The notes under the pieces were generated by a model that had not been told where the DNA came from, did no database searches, and was given only the letters and a program-made list of their open reading frames with translations. A stretch of DNA of 64,000 nucleotides. Source: Sphingobium faniae. Lineage in GTDB: Bacteria > Pseudomonadota > Alphaproteobacteria > Sphingomonadales > Sphingomonadaceae. Position numbers and translations under genes: made by a program. The stretch spans positions 67,984 to 131,983 of the forward strand of contig FMTU01000008.1 in assembly GCA_900100475.1 (NCBI GenBank), read 5' to 3'. Of this stretch, positions 49,249-57,596 are shown piece after piece. Positions within the stretch are counted from its first letter, which is position 1. Every line of letters starts with the position of its first letter.

Positions 49249-49755
49249 TTAGAAGCGGAAGCCGATGCCGACAAGGCCCGCATCGCGGCCGCCGAAATTG
49301 CCTTCATATTCGGTACGCTGATATTCGGCCGAAATATAGGTGCGCGGCGTCACCGCATATTCCAGACCACCGCCGAAACGCACGCCTTCCAGCGACTGAT
49401 GCGCGACCGCGTCTTCAAAGCGGGTGCTGGCATAGCCGACCTTGCCGAACGCCAGCAGCTTCGGATTCACGACATAACCCAGACGCAGCGAAGCGGCGAG
49501 ATCGCGGCTGGCATCGACGCCGGCATCCTTGGTGGTGGAATCGCTGAACGACACTTCCGGGCCGACCGTGATGCGCGGAGTGACCGCGATGTCATAGCCG
49601 GTCGAGGCGCCATAGGTGAAACCATCGCTGCCCTGGATGTTGTCATAACCCAGGATCACGCCGACGCGCGGACCAGTAAAGGGAGCCGAATCCTGAGCAA
49701 GGGCGGGAACAGTAACGGATGCAGCAGCAATCGCCGCGAAAATCGCAGTCTTCAT
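49249..49755 (-). CDS. OmpA-like outer-membrane beta-barrel protein (paralog)
   Basis: 168 residues: signal peptide MKTAIFAAIAAASVTVPALA, then alternating beta strands (PFTGPRVGVILGYDNIQGSD, YISAEYQRTEYEGNF) and a terminal GIGFRF. GAGGA five bases before the ATG at 49755 favours this start over one four codons earlier. It shares layout and both ends with the barrel gene downstream, indicating duplication, but has its own terminator and so is separately transcribed. Confidence 0.82.
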   Translation of the reverse strand: MKTAIFAAIAAASVTVPALAQDSAPFTGPRVGVILGYDNIQGSDGFTYGASTGYDIAVTPRITVGPEVSFSDSTTKDAGVDASRDLAASLRLGYVVNPKLLAFGKVGYASTRFEDAVAHQSLEGVRFGGGLEYAVTPRTYISAEYQRTEYEGNFGGRDAGLVGIGFRF

Positions 49756-50128
49756 GATATTCCTCATATTTATTTTAACACCCTGAACCGGGATGAGTGC
49801 TATCTAGATACTCAATCCGTTTTTAAAAGAGACTTATCAGTAATTTATTTTATTCGTACTCTCTTGAAATATCCGGGCATCGTTCCGTATTACTTATCAT
49901 CCTGCCGCCCCTATTCGCGACGGCGTTGCGCTTATGCCGCCGTCAGATGGCTGCCATATGAACGGATTCCATCCTGGCTGTCAGGATCGCTCATTTTGGC
50001 ATGACTGATGCAAAAGGGTAACAGTGCCGTCATAGAGAGCAATCCGGCCTTTACCGTGATATCCACACGGATCATGGCCGGCACGCGGGCATTTGACGCC
50101 CGCGCAATGACAGGGCAGGTTGCGGCGC
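49756..50128. other. AT-rich divergent gap between OM barrel gene and cfa
   Basis: 373 bases, clearly lower in GC than the genes. It holds the 10-bp palindrome TATCTAGATA (49801-49810), 46 bases from the barrel gene start; a sigma-54-like match TTGGCATG-N4-ATGCA (49996-50012) facing cfa; and a hairpin CGCGGGC/GCCCGCG (50084-50104) in the probable cfa leader. None is proven. No coding region was seen. Confidence 0.4.
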
Positions 50129-51370
50129 ATGAAAATATTCGATCGGCTCCTCAAGCGACTGGTTTCGCAAGGCCAACTCACCGTTATCTATCATGACGGC
50201 TCCAGCGCCACGGTGGGAACGGCCGATCCGGCCTTCCCTTCCCTGACGCTCAAATTCCTCGACTCGCGGGTTCCCATCGACGTGATGAGAGACCCGCGGC
50301 TCGGCATGGCGGAAGCCTATATGGACGGGCGCGTCGAGATCGAGGGCGGCGGCATCATGGAGTTCATCTCCCTGATCCGCGCGAACAACGCCTGGGGAAA
50401 GGGCAAGTCCATCAGCGCCAAGGGTCCGATCAGGCGTGGCTTCAAGGCGCTTCGCCAGACGCTCTGGCGCGCCAATCACCGCTCCCGCGCAAAGTCCAAT
50501 GTCGCCCATCATTACGACCTGTCAGGGGCGCTCTATTCGCTCTTCCTTGACAAGGACCGGCAATATAGCTGCGCCTACTGGCCCGATGCCGACAATCAGG
50601 CAGGCATCACCCTCGAACAGGCGCAGGAGGACAAGAAGGCGCATATCGCCGCCAAGCTGCTGTTGAAACCGGGGATGAAAGTGCTGGACATCGGATGCGG
50701 CTGGGGGGGCATGGCGCTGTACCTGCATCGCACCTGCGGCGTCGACGTGACCGGCATCACCCTGTCGGAAGAGCAACTCAAGGTCGCGCGCCAGCGGGCG
50801 CAGGAGGCGGGCGTCGCCGATCATGTCCGCTTCGAACTGATCGACTATCGCGACATAGAAGGGCCGTTCGACCGCATCGTGTCGGTCGGCATGTTCGAAC
50901 ATGTGGGAACCGCGCATTATCGCACCTTCTTCAACAAATGCCGCGACCTGCTGACGCCCGGCGGGGTGATGCTGATCCACACCATAGGACGCGTGGACGG
51001 CCCCGGCATTACCGATGCCTTCACGCAGAAATATATCTTCCCCGGCGGCTATATCCCCGCCCTGTCGGAAATGGTGAGGGGCAGCGAAGGCACCCGCCTG
51101 ATGGTGACCGACGTGGAGGTTCTGCGCATCCATTATGGGCTGACCCTGCGCGAATGGTACAAACGCACGATGAAGCACAAGGATGAGATCGTCGCGCTTT
51201 ATGACGAACGCTTCTTCCGCCTCTGGACCTTCTACCTGGCGGGGGCCGCAACTGTGTTCGAGCATGGCAGCATGGTGAATTTCCAGGTCCAGTATGTCCG
51301 CGACCGGCGCGCCTTGCCGATCACCCGCGACTATATGGCGGAGGCGGAAGCGGCGCTGCGCGGGCGCTGA
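50129..51370 (+). CDS. cfa: Cyclopropane-fatty-acyl-phospholipid synthase family methyltransferase
   Basis: SAM-dependent enzyme that adds a methylene group across double bonds of membrane phospholipid acyl chains. The 413-residue protein has the N-terminal lipid-binding part (MAEAYMDGRVEIEGGGIMEF), the linker VAHHYDLSGALYSLFLD, and the methyltransferase core LDIGCGWGGMALYLH, TGITLSEEQ and VSVGMFEHVG. These match CFA/mycolic cyclopropane synthases. The ATG at 50129 is preferred over a TTG three codons upstream. Family expression is usually stationary-phase controlled. Confidence 0.92.
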   Translation: MKIFDRLLKRLVSQGQLTVIYHDGSSATVGTADPAFPSLTLKFLDSRVPIDVMRDPRLGMAEAYMDGRVEIEGGGIMEFISLIRANNAWGKGKSISAKGPIRRGFKALRQTLWRANHRSRAKSNVAHHYDLSGALYSLFLDKDRQYSCAYWPDADNQAGITLEQAQEDKKAHIAAKLLLKPGMKVLDIGCGWGGMALYLHRTCGVDVTGITLSEEQLKVARQRAQEAGVADHVRFELIDYRDIEGPFDRIVSVGMFEHVGTAHYRTFFNKCRDLLTPGGVMLIHTIGRVDGPGITDAFTQKYIFPGGYIPALSEMVRGSEGTRLMVTDVEVLRIHYGLTLREWYKRTMKHKDEIVALYDERFFRLWTFYLAGAATVFEHGSMVNFQVQYVRDRRALPITRDYMAEAEAALRGR

Positions 51371-51482
51371 CAAGCCTGAACCCAGACTGACAGATGCGTT
51401 CCCGGCCGGTTCAGTCGCCATTGGCCATGATCCTCAGCAATGCCCGCCGGTGAAGCGGCGGGACGGCTTTGAGGAGAGCATC

Positions 51483-51767
51483 ATGACCCTTTTGTGGAAA
51501 GGCGTTGCGGCGCTGGGGCTGGCGGTCGCCAGCCTGAGTGCGACGGCGGTTCCCGCGGAGGCGCGCGACCATAGCTATCGCGATGGCTGGCGCGGCGACC
51601 GCGATCATCGCTGGAACAACCGCAGGGACTGGCGCCACGACCGGCGCGACTGGCGGCGCGACCGTCACTACCGGTCGCACTGGCGCGGCCACCGGCAGCG
51701 TTGCTGGACCGAATGGCGCTACGACTATTATCGGGACCGGCGGGTCCGGGTCCGGATCTGCCGCTGA
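51483..51767 (+). CDS. Small exported basic protein with Arg/Trp/His repeats
   Basis: 94 residues: a signal peptide (ALGLAVASLSATAVPAEA) and a mature part made of short Arg/Asp/Trp/His units (RDWRHDRRDWRRDRHYRSH), ending YYRDRRVRVRICR. GAGGAG seven bases before the ATG supports it. A CCCGCCG/CGGCGGG hairpin (51443-51462) lies just upstream and may terminate cfa or fold in the leader. I do not recognise a family with known function; the periplasmic metal-binding role that His/Asp-rich proteins sometimes have is only a guess. Confidence 0.65.
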   Translation: MTLLWKGVAALGLAVASLSATAVPAEARDHSYRDGWRGDRDHRWNNRRDWRHDRRDWRRDRHYRSHWRGHRQRCWTEWRYDYYRDRRVRVRICR

Positions 51768-51885
51768 CCAGAGCGGAAAGGGGATGGGCGCAAGCGACCC
51801 TCGTCCCCTTTCTCCGCCGCGCCATGGTTGACGCGCTGCGGGGTGACGGGCTAGGCGCGCCGCAGTGGCCACAGGAAACAGCAAT

Positions 51886-52155
51886 ATGAGCGATACGCCC
51901 CCGGACCGTCTTTCGACCAATCCCCGCAGCCCCCATTTCGACATGGATGTGCTGCAACGCGGCATCGGCATCCGCTTCAAGGAGCGTGAGCGCAAGGATG
52001 TCGAGGAATATTGTATTTCCGAAGGCTGGATTCGCGTCGCGGCCGGCAAGACCCGCGACCGTCACGGCAATCCGCTGACGATCAAGCTGTCCGGCCCGGT
52101 CGAAGCCTGGTTCGAAAACCCCGCCGAAGACGCGCAGCCCGCAGCCGGCGAATAA
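51886..52155 (+). CDS. DUF3297 family protein
   Basis: 89-residue protein typical of DUF3297: LSTNPRSPHFDMDVLQRGIG, VEEYCISEGWIRV and GNPLTIKLSGPVEAWFE. The family has no known function to me. AGGAAA precedes the ATG at 51886. It converges on the CHAP-domain gene with 3 bases between stops. Confidence 0.85.
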   Translation: MSDTPPDRLSTNPRSPHFDMDVLQRGIGIRFKERERKDVEEYCISEGWIRVAAGKTRDRHGNPLTIKLSGPVEAWFENPAEDAQPAAGE

Positions 52156-52158
52156 TCC

Positions 52159-52911
52159 TCAGCGCAGCCGCGCTTCCTGTTTCACGTCGTTGATGATGTC
52201 GTGCAGCGAGCGCGAGGCAAGCGACGCATCGGCATATTCCAGCACGCGCGGATCGCTCGCCAGCCGGGGACCGCGCGCGCGCCTGCGTTGATCCTGAGCC
52301 TCCGCGAACACGGCCCGGCGTAATTGCGTATCGTCCAGAACGAGGTGTGAAACCGCCGTGCGGGCAGGGACACGGCCATCGCCCGATGCTGGCTGTCCGG
52401 CGCTGGCCAGACGGACGCTCGTTCCCAAGTCCGGATCGGGCGTGAAGGGATGCAGCTTTTCCTTCCCGCCATAGATGAAGCCGAAAGTCGGATTGATCCG
52501 CGCGCCCATCTGCCCGGTCGGACTGTGCCAGACGCGCACTTCGCTCCAGTCCCCGGCCGGCGACACGTCCACCGCCATCACATCTTCCTCGATCGCGCCG
52601 GGCGCGGACCAGTTGGCATGGCGGATCAGGATGCGGCGCTCGCCCAGCACCTGGCTGACCACCGCGACATGCCCCAGCGCCATCGGTTCCGTCGGGCGAA
52701 AGGCCAGGACAGCGCCCTTGCGCGGCGCATGCCCGCGCCGATAGCGGCTTTCCGCCTGATCCCACCAGGTCAGCGCGTCGCCGTAAATCTGGACCCCCGA
52801 CACGATGCGCGCATAGGGGACGCATTGAAGGGCCGTTGCTGCCAGGACAGGCGCGGCCATCGCGCCGGACAACAGCAGTGCCGCCGCCCAGCGAATCCAC
52901 AGAAACATCAT
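52159..52911 (-). CDS. CHAP-domain exported protein, long paralog
   Basis: 250-residue exported protein. A signal peptide (IRWAAALLLSGAMAAPVLA) precedes a CHAP amidase domain with catalytic Cys in LQCVPYAR and His in LGHVAVVSQVL, then HANWSAPGAIEEDVMAVDVS. The C-terminal 100 residues are extra relative to the neighbour and look disordered and basic. The 52911 start has the same GGGGTCGCA leader as the paralog. CHAP domains cut peptidoglycan peptides or glutathionyl amides; the target is unknown. Confidence 0.85.
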   Translation of the reverse strand: MMFLWIRWAAALLLSGAMAAPVLAATALQCVPYARIVSGVQIYGDALTWWDQAESRYRRGHAPRKGAVLAFRPTEPMALGHVAVVSQVLGERRILIRHANWSAPGAIEEDVMAVDVSPAGDWSEVRVWHSPTGQMGARINPTFGFIYGGKEKLHPFTPDPDLGTSVRLASAGQPASGDGRVPARTAVSHLVLDDTQLRRAVFAEAQDQRRRARGPRLASDPRVLEYADASLASRSLHDIINDVKQEARLR

Positions 52912-52983
52912 GCGACCCCAGATAGAAAATCGCCCCACCGGGGGACGATCCTAGTCCGCGATCTTTAGAAAATAGTTAAGCCG

Positions 52984-53520
52984 TCAGTAGGCGCCGCGCG
53001 CGGCGTCGGCGCCGGCGGTGGCGCGGTCGGCCGAAGCGAACTGCACGCCTGCCGCCTCGTCGCGCGGCGCATGGGCATAGATGAAGCCGCGCGCCGGATT
53101 GGACCGCAGACCCAGCTTGCCGATCGGGCCATACCAGACGCGTACGTCGGTCCAGTCATTGTTCGGCGACACGTCAATGGCGCGGACATTGCGCTCGATC
53201 CCGCCGCGATAGGACCAGTTGGCATGGGTCAGCAGCACTTCGCGGTCGCTGACGACCTTGCTCACCATCGCGACATGACCGACGGGCATGGCGCGGCTGG
53301 ACGAAAAGGCCAGCACGGCGCCGACACGCGGTTCATGCCCGCGGTCGTAACGGCCCTCGGCCTGCGACCACCAGCTATGCGCATTGCCGTAAAGTTCGAT
53401 GCCGGAAACCTGGCGGGCGAAGGGAACGCACTGAAGAACGCCAGCGGTGGCAGGGGTCGCGATCAGGGCGCCGAGCGCAAGCATGACTGCCGCGAACAGA
53501 GCGCGAAAACCACCGATCAT
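52984..53520 (-). CDS. CHAP-domain exported protein, short paralog
   Basis: 178 residues: signal peptide MIGGFRALFAAVMLALGALI ending near TATAG, then a CHAP domain closely parallel to the downstream gene (LQCVPFARQVSGIELYGNAH, VGHVAMVSKVV, HANWSYRGGIERNVRAIDVS). Catalytic Cys and His are present. GGGGG lies nine bases before the ATG at 53520. The pair lies 72 bases apart on one strand and surely arose by duplication; the short copy lacks the C-terminal tail. Confidence 0.85.
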   Translation of the reverse strand: MIGGFRALFAAVMLALGALIATPATAGVLQCVPFARQVSGIELYGNAHSWWSQAEGRYDRGHEPRVGAVLAFSSSRAMPVGHVAMVSKVVSDREVLLTHANWSYRGGIERNVRAIDVSPNNDWTDVRVWYGPIGKLGLRSNPARGFIYAHAPRDEAAGVQFASADRATAGADAARGAY

Positions 53521-53625
53521 GCGTTGCGACCCCCAATATTCCACAGATGTGTTCCCCGTGGCGGCGTTAGGGCAGAAGCGGGACGAATTGAAAAGCGCGG
53601 GACGACGAACCGTTGCGCGCGCACG

Positions 53626-54699
53626 TTAGCTGGCGGAACGAAAGACCTGCCCGGACGTGACGGACAGGCGCGTCGCTTCCCCAACATCCTGAAAAAGCGC
53701 GCTCTCCGTGCCCGTCATCCACACCTGCGCGCCCATGCCGCGCAGCCGGTCGAACAACGCGCCGCGCCGCAACGGGTCGAGATGCGCCGCCACCTCATCG
53801 AGCAGCAGCACCGGCGGCTGCCCCCGCGACGCCGCTACCAGAGCGGCATGGGCGAGCAGGATGGAGAGCAACAGCGCCTTCTGTTCCCCCGTCGAACACA
53901 GCGCGGCGGCCTGCCCCTTGGCGACATGGGTAACGGCCAGATCCTGCCGATGCGGTCCCGACAGGGTACGCCCCGCCGCCGCGTCCCGCCGCCTTTCACG
54001 GGCGAGGCGGGGACCGAGCGGCTCCTCCCCCTCCGCTTCCTCTGATTCCAGCGCCAGTTGCGGCCGGGCGAAGGGCGCGTCGGGCTGATCGGCCAGCGCC
54101 GCGTTCAACCGCGCGGCCAGATCGGCGCGCGCCTGCGCCAGCGCCGCGCCATGTTCCCCCATCTGCGTTTCCAGCGCGTCGAGCCAGAGCGGATCGGCGC
54201 TGCGAAGATCGCCCAGCAGCCGGTTGCGCGCGCGCATCGCCGCTTCGTATCGGGCGCTATGCACCGCATGGCCTGGATGAAGCGCCAGCGTCAGCCGGTC
54301 CAGAAAGCGCCGCCGCCCGCCGGGGCCGTCCATGAACAGCCGGTCCATCGCCGGGGTCAGCCAGACGATCGCGAGATGATCCGCCAGCGCATTGGCCGGG
54401 GAAGCGACCCCGCCGATCCGCACCTGCCGCCGGTCGGGCGCGCTGGCCGCCACGCCCGTGCCCAGCATCACGCCATCAACCTCCGCCGCGATGCCAAAGC
54501 CGCCCGCTCCCTCCTGCCGTACCATGTCGCGCAGCGCCGCCCCGCGCAGACCGCGCCCCGGTGCCAGCATGGACACCGCTTCCAATATGTTCGTCTTGCC
54601 CGCGCCATTTTCGCCGGTCAGCAGGATGAAGGCATGATCGGGCACGATCAGCGCATCCGCATGGTTGCGGAAATCGCTCAGGGTCAGTCGGCCGATCAT
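53626..54699 (-). CDS. recF: DNA replication and repair protein RecF
   Basis: ATPase that helps load RecA at gapped DNA. The 357-residue protein has Walker A GENGAGKT (29-36) after [20 protein letters not shown], the signature [17 protein letters not shown] and Walker [14 protein letters not shown]. Length is usual. It is separate from dnaN but on the same strand within 10 kb; gyrB and dnaA are absent from the window. Confidence 0.95.
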   Translation of the reverse strand: MIGRLTLSDFRNHADALIVPDHAFILLTGENGAGKTNILEAVSMLAPGRGLRGAALRDMVRQEGAGGFGIAAEVDGVMLGTGVAASAPDRRQVRIGGVASPANALADHLAIVWLTPAMDRLFMDGPGGRRRFLDRLTLALHPGHAVHSARYEAAMRARNRLLGDLRSADPLWLDALETQMGEHGAALAQARADLAARLNAALADQPDAPFARPQLALESEEAEGEEPLGPRLARERRRDAAAGRTLSGPHRQDLAVTHVAKGQAAALCSTGEQKALLLSILLAHAALVAASRGQPPVLLLDEVAAHLDPLRRGALFDRLRGMGAQVWMTGTESALFQDVGEATRLSVTSGQVFRSAS

Positions 54700-54752
54700 G
54701 GGGCCGCTCTAACGATGTGAAGGCGGTTTAGGAAGCGGGTCCGGCGCTTGCT

Positions 54753-55238
54753 TCAACCGCAACGCTTGCGCGTCACCGCCGTGCCGTCATTCACCATGGT
54801 GAGTTCCTGCCCCTTGGCGGACGGTTTCAGGATCAGGCTGCGGGTCCAGCTTTGCCCTTCGCCCGTGAAGGATGCGTCGATCTTCATCCCCCCGTCCGCC
54901 TGCCGTTCGATGCCCGTCACCGTGCCGACGCTTTCATGGAAGATCAGCGTTCCAGGCGTGATGGACAGCCTCAGTTCGGCACTCCTGTCGTCGCAATTGT
55001 CGCCAATGCCGGTCCAGCGCCCCTGCAAGGCCGCCGGGATGAGCGAACCGCCCTCCTCTCCGCCCGGCGAGGTTCCATTATCAGGCGGCGGGGCGGCATT
55101 GTCGGCGGGAAATTCCTCCACCGCCTCCTCCGGGGGAGTCGCATTTTCGATATTGGCGACCATGCCCGATTGGCGGTCATGGCCGCCATCGCAGGCAAGA
55201 AGGAGGAGCGGGAGCCCCAGGGACAGATAGAAACGCAT
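54753..55238 (-). CDS. Predicted lipoprotein of unknown function
   Basis: 161-residue protein with signal sequence MRFYLSLGLPLLLLAC (lipobox LLAC, Cys16), an acidic Pro-rich linker (PPEEAVEEFPADNAAPPPDN) and a C-terminal globular domain (ALQGRWTGIGDNCDDRSAEL, WTRSLILKP) ending TAVTRKRCG. Two Cys in the domain could form a disulfide. The ribosome site is weak. I recall similar lipoproteins in sphingomonads without function. Confidence 0.72.
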   Translation of the reverse strand: MRFYLSLGLPLLLLACDGGHDRQSGMVANIENATPPEEAVEEFPADNAAPPPDNGTSPGGEEGGSLIPAALQGRWTGIGDNCDDRSAELRLSITPGTLIFHESVGTVTGIERQADGGMKIDASFTGEGQSWTRSLILKPSAKGQELTMVNDGTAVTRKRCG

Positions 55239-55407
55239 CCGGAAGGAACCAGCGACAGGGCCAAGAGTTCCGCTGCGGTAAGGCAGCGACCGACATTCCC
55301 ATCGGATGCGCTTCCTGGAAGCGCCCTTCCCGAACTTGCGCGCCACGCGGATCGCGGTCATGCTGAAACAGGATGCCGCCCGCATCGCCAGACAAGGACA
55401 GTTGACC

Positions 55408-55956
55408 ATGCCAAGCCATTCCATCGGCCGGATCGCGGCTCTTTCCCTCGCGGCAGCCGCCATCCTTGGCGCGCCGGGCGCCATGGCGGCGCTGGCCATC
55501 GGCGCGAAAGCGCCCGACTTCACCACGCGCGGCGCGATGGCGGGCAAGACCTTCACCCTCACCCTGTCGCATCAGTTGAAGCGCGGGCCGGTCGTCCTCT
55601 ATTTCTTCCCCAAGGCGTTCACCCCCGGCTGCTCCGCCGAAGCGCGCGAATTCGCCGAGCATATCGAGGATTTCAAAAAAGCGGGCGCAACCGTCATCGG
55701 CATGTCCGCCGATCCGGTCGACGATCTGGTCGCCTTCTCCACCAAGGAATGCGCGGGCAAATTCGCGGTGGCGTCGGCGGGACCGGGCATCATTCAGGGC
55801 TATGACGTCGCGCTCAGGATGCGGCCGGGCATGACCGACCGCACCTCCTATGTCATCGCGCCGTCGGGCCGCATCGCCTTCGTGCATAGCGAGATGAGCT
55901 ATACGGGCCATGTGCAAAGCACGCTCGCGGCGGTGAAGGCGATGACGGGGAAATAA
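55408..55956 (+). CDS. Exported peroxiredoxin (AhpC/TSA, Bcp-like)
   Basis: 182-residue thioredoxin-fold peroxidase with a signal peptide (IAALSLAAAAILGAPGAMAA), so probably periplasmic. PKAFTPGCSAEA holds the peroxidatic Cys75 with Thr72; a second Cys in TKECAGKF (about 117) could resolve it. AAGGA lies ten bases before the ATG at 55408. Its stop codon abuts directly the stop codon of the convergent hydrolase (TAA followed by TCA). Confidence 0.88.
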   Translation: MPSHSIGRIAALSLAAAAILGAPGAMAALAIGAKAPDFTTRGAMAGKTFTLTLSHQLKRGPVVLYFFPKAFTPGCSAEAREFAEHIEDFKKAGATVIGMSADPVDDLVAFSTKECAGKFAVASAGPGIIQGYDVALRMRPGMTDRTSYVIAPSGRIAFVHSEMSYTGHVQSTLAAVKAMTGK

Positions 55957-56865
55957 TCACTTTCCCGCCTTCACATAGCGGTCGAACCAGCCCAGCGTCG
56001 CGGTCCAGGCCAGTTTGGCGGAACCTTCGTCATAGCTGGGGCGATAGTCCGCCATGAAGCCATGGTCCGCGCCCGGATAGACGGTGATCTCATCGGGCGG
56101 GGACTTGCCCGCCTGTTTGAGCGCGGCGCGCATGGCATCCACATCGGCCAGCGGAATCCCCTTGTCGAGCGCGCCATATTGACCAAGCACCGGCGCCTTG
56201 AGCTTCGCCGCCTCCTCGATCGCGCTCAAGGGTTGCAGCACCGTCTTCTCACTGACGATGCGGCCATAGAAGGCGACCCCCGCATCCAGTTCCGCGCTGT
56301 GCGCCGCATAAAGCCAGACGATCCGCCCGCCCCAGCAAAAGCCGGTGATGCCGCGCCGCGTTCCGTCCCCGCCATGGCTGCCCGCCCAGCCATAGGCCGC
56401 GTCGATGTCCGCCAGCACCTGCGCGTCCGGGGCCTTGGCGACGATGGTGCCGATCAGTTCCTTGAAATCCCCGATCTTCGTCGCATCGCCATGACGCGCG
56501 AAAAGATCGGGCGCGATGGCATAATAGCCCGCCTTGGCGAAGCGGCGGCATATGTCGCGTACCCATTCATGGACGCCGAAAATCTCATGGACCACGCAGA
56601 GGACCGGCGCGTCCTTCCCCCCGGCGGGGCGGGCGATGAAGGCGGGCATGGCAAAGCCGTCCTGGGCCGGGATCGTCACATTTTCTTCCACCAGCCCTTC
56701 GGCGGAAGTCTGGATCGCGCTGCTGGAGACGGGACGGCAGGCGACGGCGAAGCCGGCGGCGAAAGCGCCGCCGACCAACAGGCCGCGGCGGTCCAGCCCG
56801 GCCGATCCGATCCAGTTGCTATTTTCCGGCAGGCGCTCGATCCGGTCATCGGGATGCTCGCTCAT
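55957..56865 (-). CDS. Dienelactone hydrolase family protein
   Basis: 302-residue alpha/beta hydrolase with the DLH triad: nucleophile Cys in ITGFCWGGRIVW, Asp in QYGALDKG and His in GADHGFMAD. The N-terminus (LDRRGLLVGGAFAAGFAVAC) has a twin-arginine-like motif (Arg26, Arg27) and a hydrophobic run, so export through Tat is possible. Bona fide dienelactone hydrolases are cytoplasmic; an exported member may act on other esters. Substrate unknown. Confidence 0.88.
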   Translation of the reverse strand: MSEHPDDRIERLPENSNWIGSAGLDRRGLLVGGAFAAGFAVACRPVSSSAIQTSAEGLVEENVTIPAQDGFAMPAFIARPAGGKDAPVLCVVHEIFGVHEWVRDICRRFAKAGYYAIAPDLFARHGDATKIGDFKELIGTIVAKAPDAQVLADIDAAYGWAGSHGGDGTRRGITGFCWGGRIVWLYAAHSAELDAGVAFYGRIVSEKTVLQPLSAIEEAAKLKAPVLGQYGALDKGIPLADVDAMRAALKQAGKSPPDEITVYPGADHGFMADYRPSYDEGSAKLAWTATLGWFDRYVKAGK

Positions 56866-56961
56866 GACTTCGCTCTCCTGTTATCCCGCCCGGATCGCAG
56901 AGTAGCGCGCGAGCGCTGGGGTGCAACCTTGCTCAAACCACCACCCGTCGCGCAAATTTTA

Positions 56962-56987
56962 CCGATAATCGGCAAATTGGCCCAATT
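56962..56987 (+). promoter_or_regulatory. Twin palindromes, candidate enhancer-binding sites
   Basis: CCGAT-A-ATCGG (56962-56972) and AATTGG-C-CCAATT (56975-56987) are perfect odd-centre palindromes in an AT-rich stretch. They lie about 100-120 bases upstream of the start point predicted from the sigma-54 element, where PspF-type activators bind. The activator gene is not in the window. Confidence 0.5.
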
Positions 56988-57057
56988 ACCGGAATTTCAC
57001 ACAGAGCATTAGCGGCCCATCTCTCAAAAATCCGCCTGTTTCCGCCAAAAACGGCAA

Positions 57058-57074
57058 TTGGCACGGCTCCTGCA
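57058..57074 (+). promoter_or_regulatory. Sigma-54 (-24/-12) promoter
   Basis: TTGGCACG-GCTC-CTGCA has the invariant GG and GC at exactly 10 bases spacing and matches the -24 consensus fully. The predicted transcription start is about 57085, 48 bases before the first small gene. Sigma-54 control is the rule for psp operons studied in enterobacteria. Confidence 0.85.
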
Positions 57075-57132
57075 ATCAGGCAGGCATCATGGTCGGATGG
57101 TCCGGCCGCCACAAGCCAAGGGAGTTACCATC

Positions 57133-57231
57133 ATGTCTATCGCCAAGATCCAGAACGTCGCCTTCGCCCTCGCCGGGGCTTTCATGTTCGCCAGCGTCTT
57201 CGTCGGCGCGGCGGTCGGCCCGGTCGCCTGA
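57133..57231 (+). CDS. 32-residue hydrophobic peptide ahead of pspC
   Basis: Small protein (MSIAKIQNVAFALAGAFMFA start, ending VGAAVGPVA) made of one predicted transmembrane segment. AGGGAG lies eight bases before the ATG and the gene directly follows the sigma-54 promoter, which supports real expression. It precedes pspC by 58 bases on the same strand. It is much shorter than PspB and lacks the PspB coiled coil, so it cannot be called PspB; a role with PspC at the inner membrane is inferred from position. Confidence 0.68.
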   Translation: MSIAKIQNVAFALAGAFMFASVFVGAAVGPVA

Positions 57232-57289
57232 ACCGGGACGCTCCATCCTTCCATCACAATCGAAAACTTTGCATCAGAAGGCCAGATTC

Positions 57290-57472
57290 ATGAACAGCTT
57301 CACCCTCGACCGCCGCAACGGAAAGATCATGGGCGTATGCGCCGGCCTCGCCCAGCGCACCGGCATGGATGTCACGCTGATCCGCATCGCCGCCGTGCTG
57401 CTGACGCTCTGCGCGCTGGGGCCGGTGGGCGTGGTCGCCTATCTGCTCGCGGGTTGGCTGGCGGAAGGCTGA
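57290..57472 (+). CDS. pspC: PspC-domain protein
   Basis: 60-residue protein consisting of the PspC domain alone: FTLDRRNGKIMGVCAGLAQR, GMDVTLIRIAAVLLTL and a hydrophobic end VVAYLLAGWLAEG. E. coli PspC is twice as long, so this is a minimal form. PspC senses membrane stress and signals to PspA/PspF. AAGG precedes the ATG. It ends at a strong terminator; pspA, pspB and pspF are not nearby. Confidence 0.85.
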   Translation: MNSFTLDRRNGKIMGVCAGLAQRTGMDVTLIRIAAVLLTLCALGPVGVVAYLLAGWLAEG

Positions 57473-57515
57473 GCAGCCCAGGGCCTTATTGCATCAGGCC
57501 AAAGCAGCCGACACT

Positions 57516-57553
57516 AAAAAGGCCCCCCCGGCTGATGCCTGGGCGGCCTTTTT
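57516..57553. terminator. Strong bidirectional terminator after pspC
   Basis: AAAAAGGCC...GGCCTTTTT closes a stem that continues with CCCCCGG against CCTGGG. A-run and T-run on opposite sides give a U-tract on both strands, so it can serve pspC and the small minus-strand gene at 57597. Confidence 0.88.
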
Positions 57554-57596
57554 GAATCCCGGAGCCAACCGGGAAAGAGGAAAGCGAGAAACGCGC

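Noticed and set aside
51443..51462. CCCGCCG/CGGCGGG hairpin as a riboswitch ahead of the small basic protein
   Set aside because: Too short and simple for any riboswitch class I know; noted only as a possible cfa terminator.
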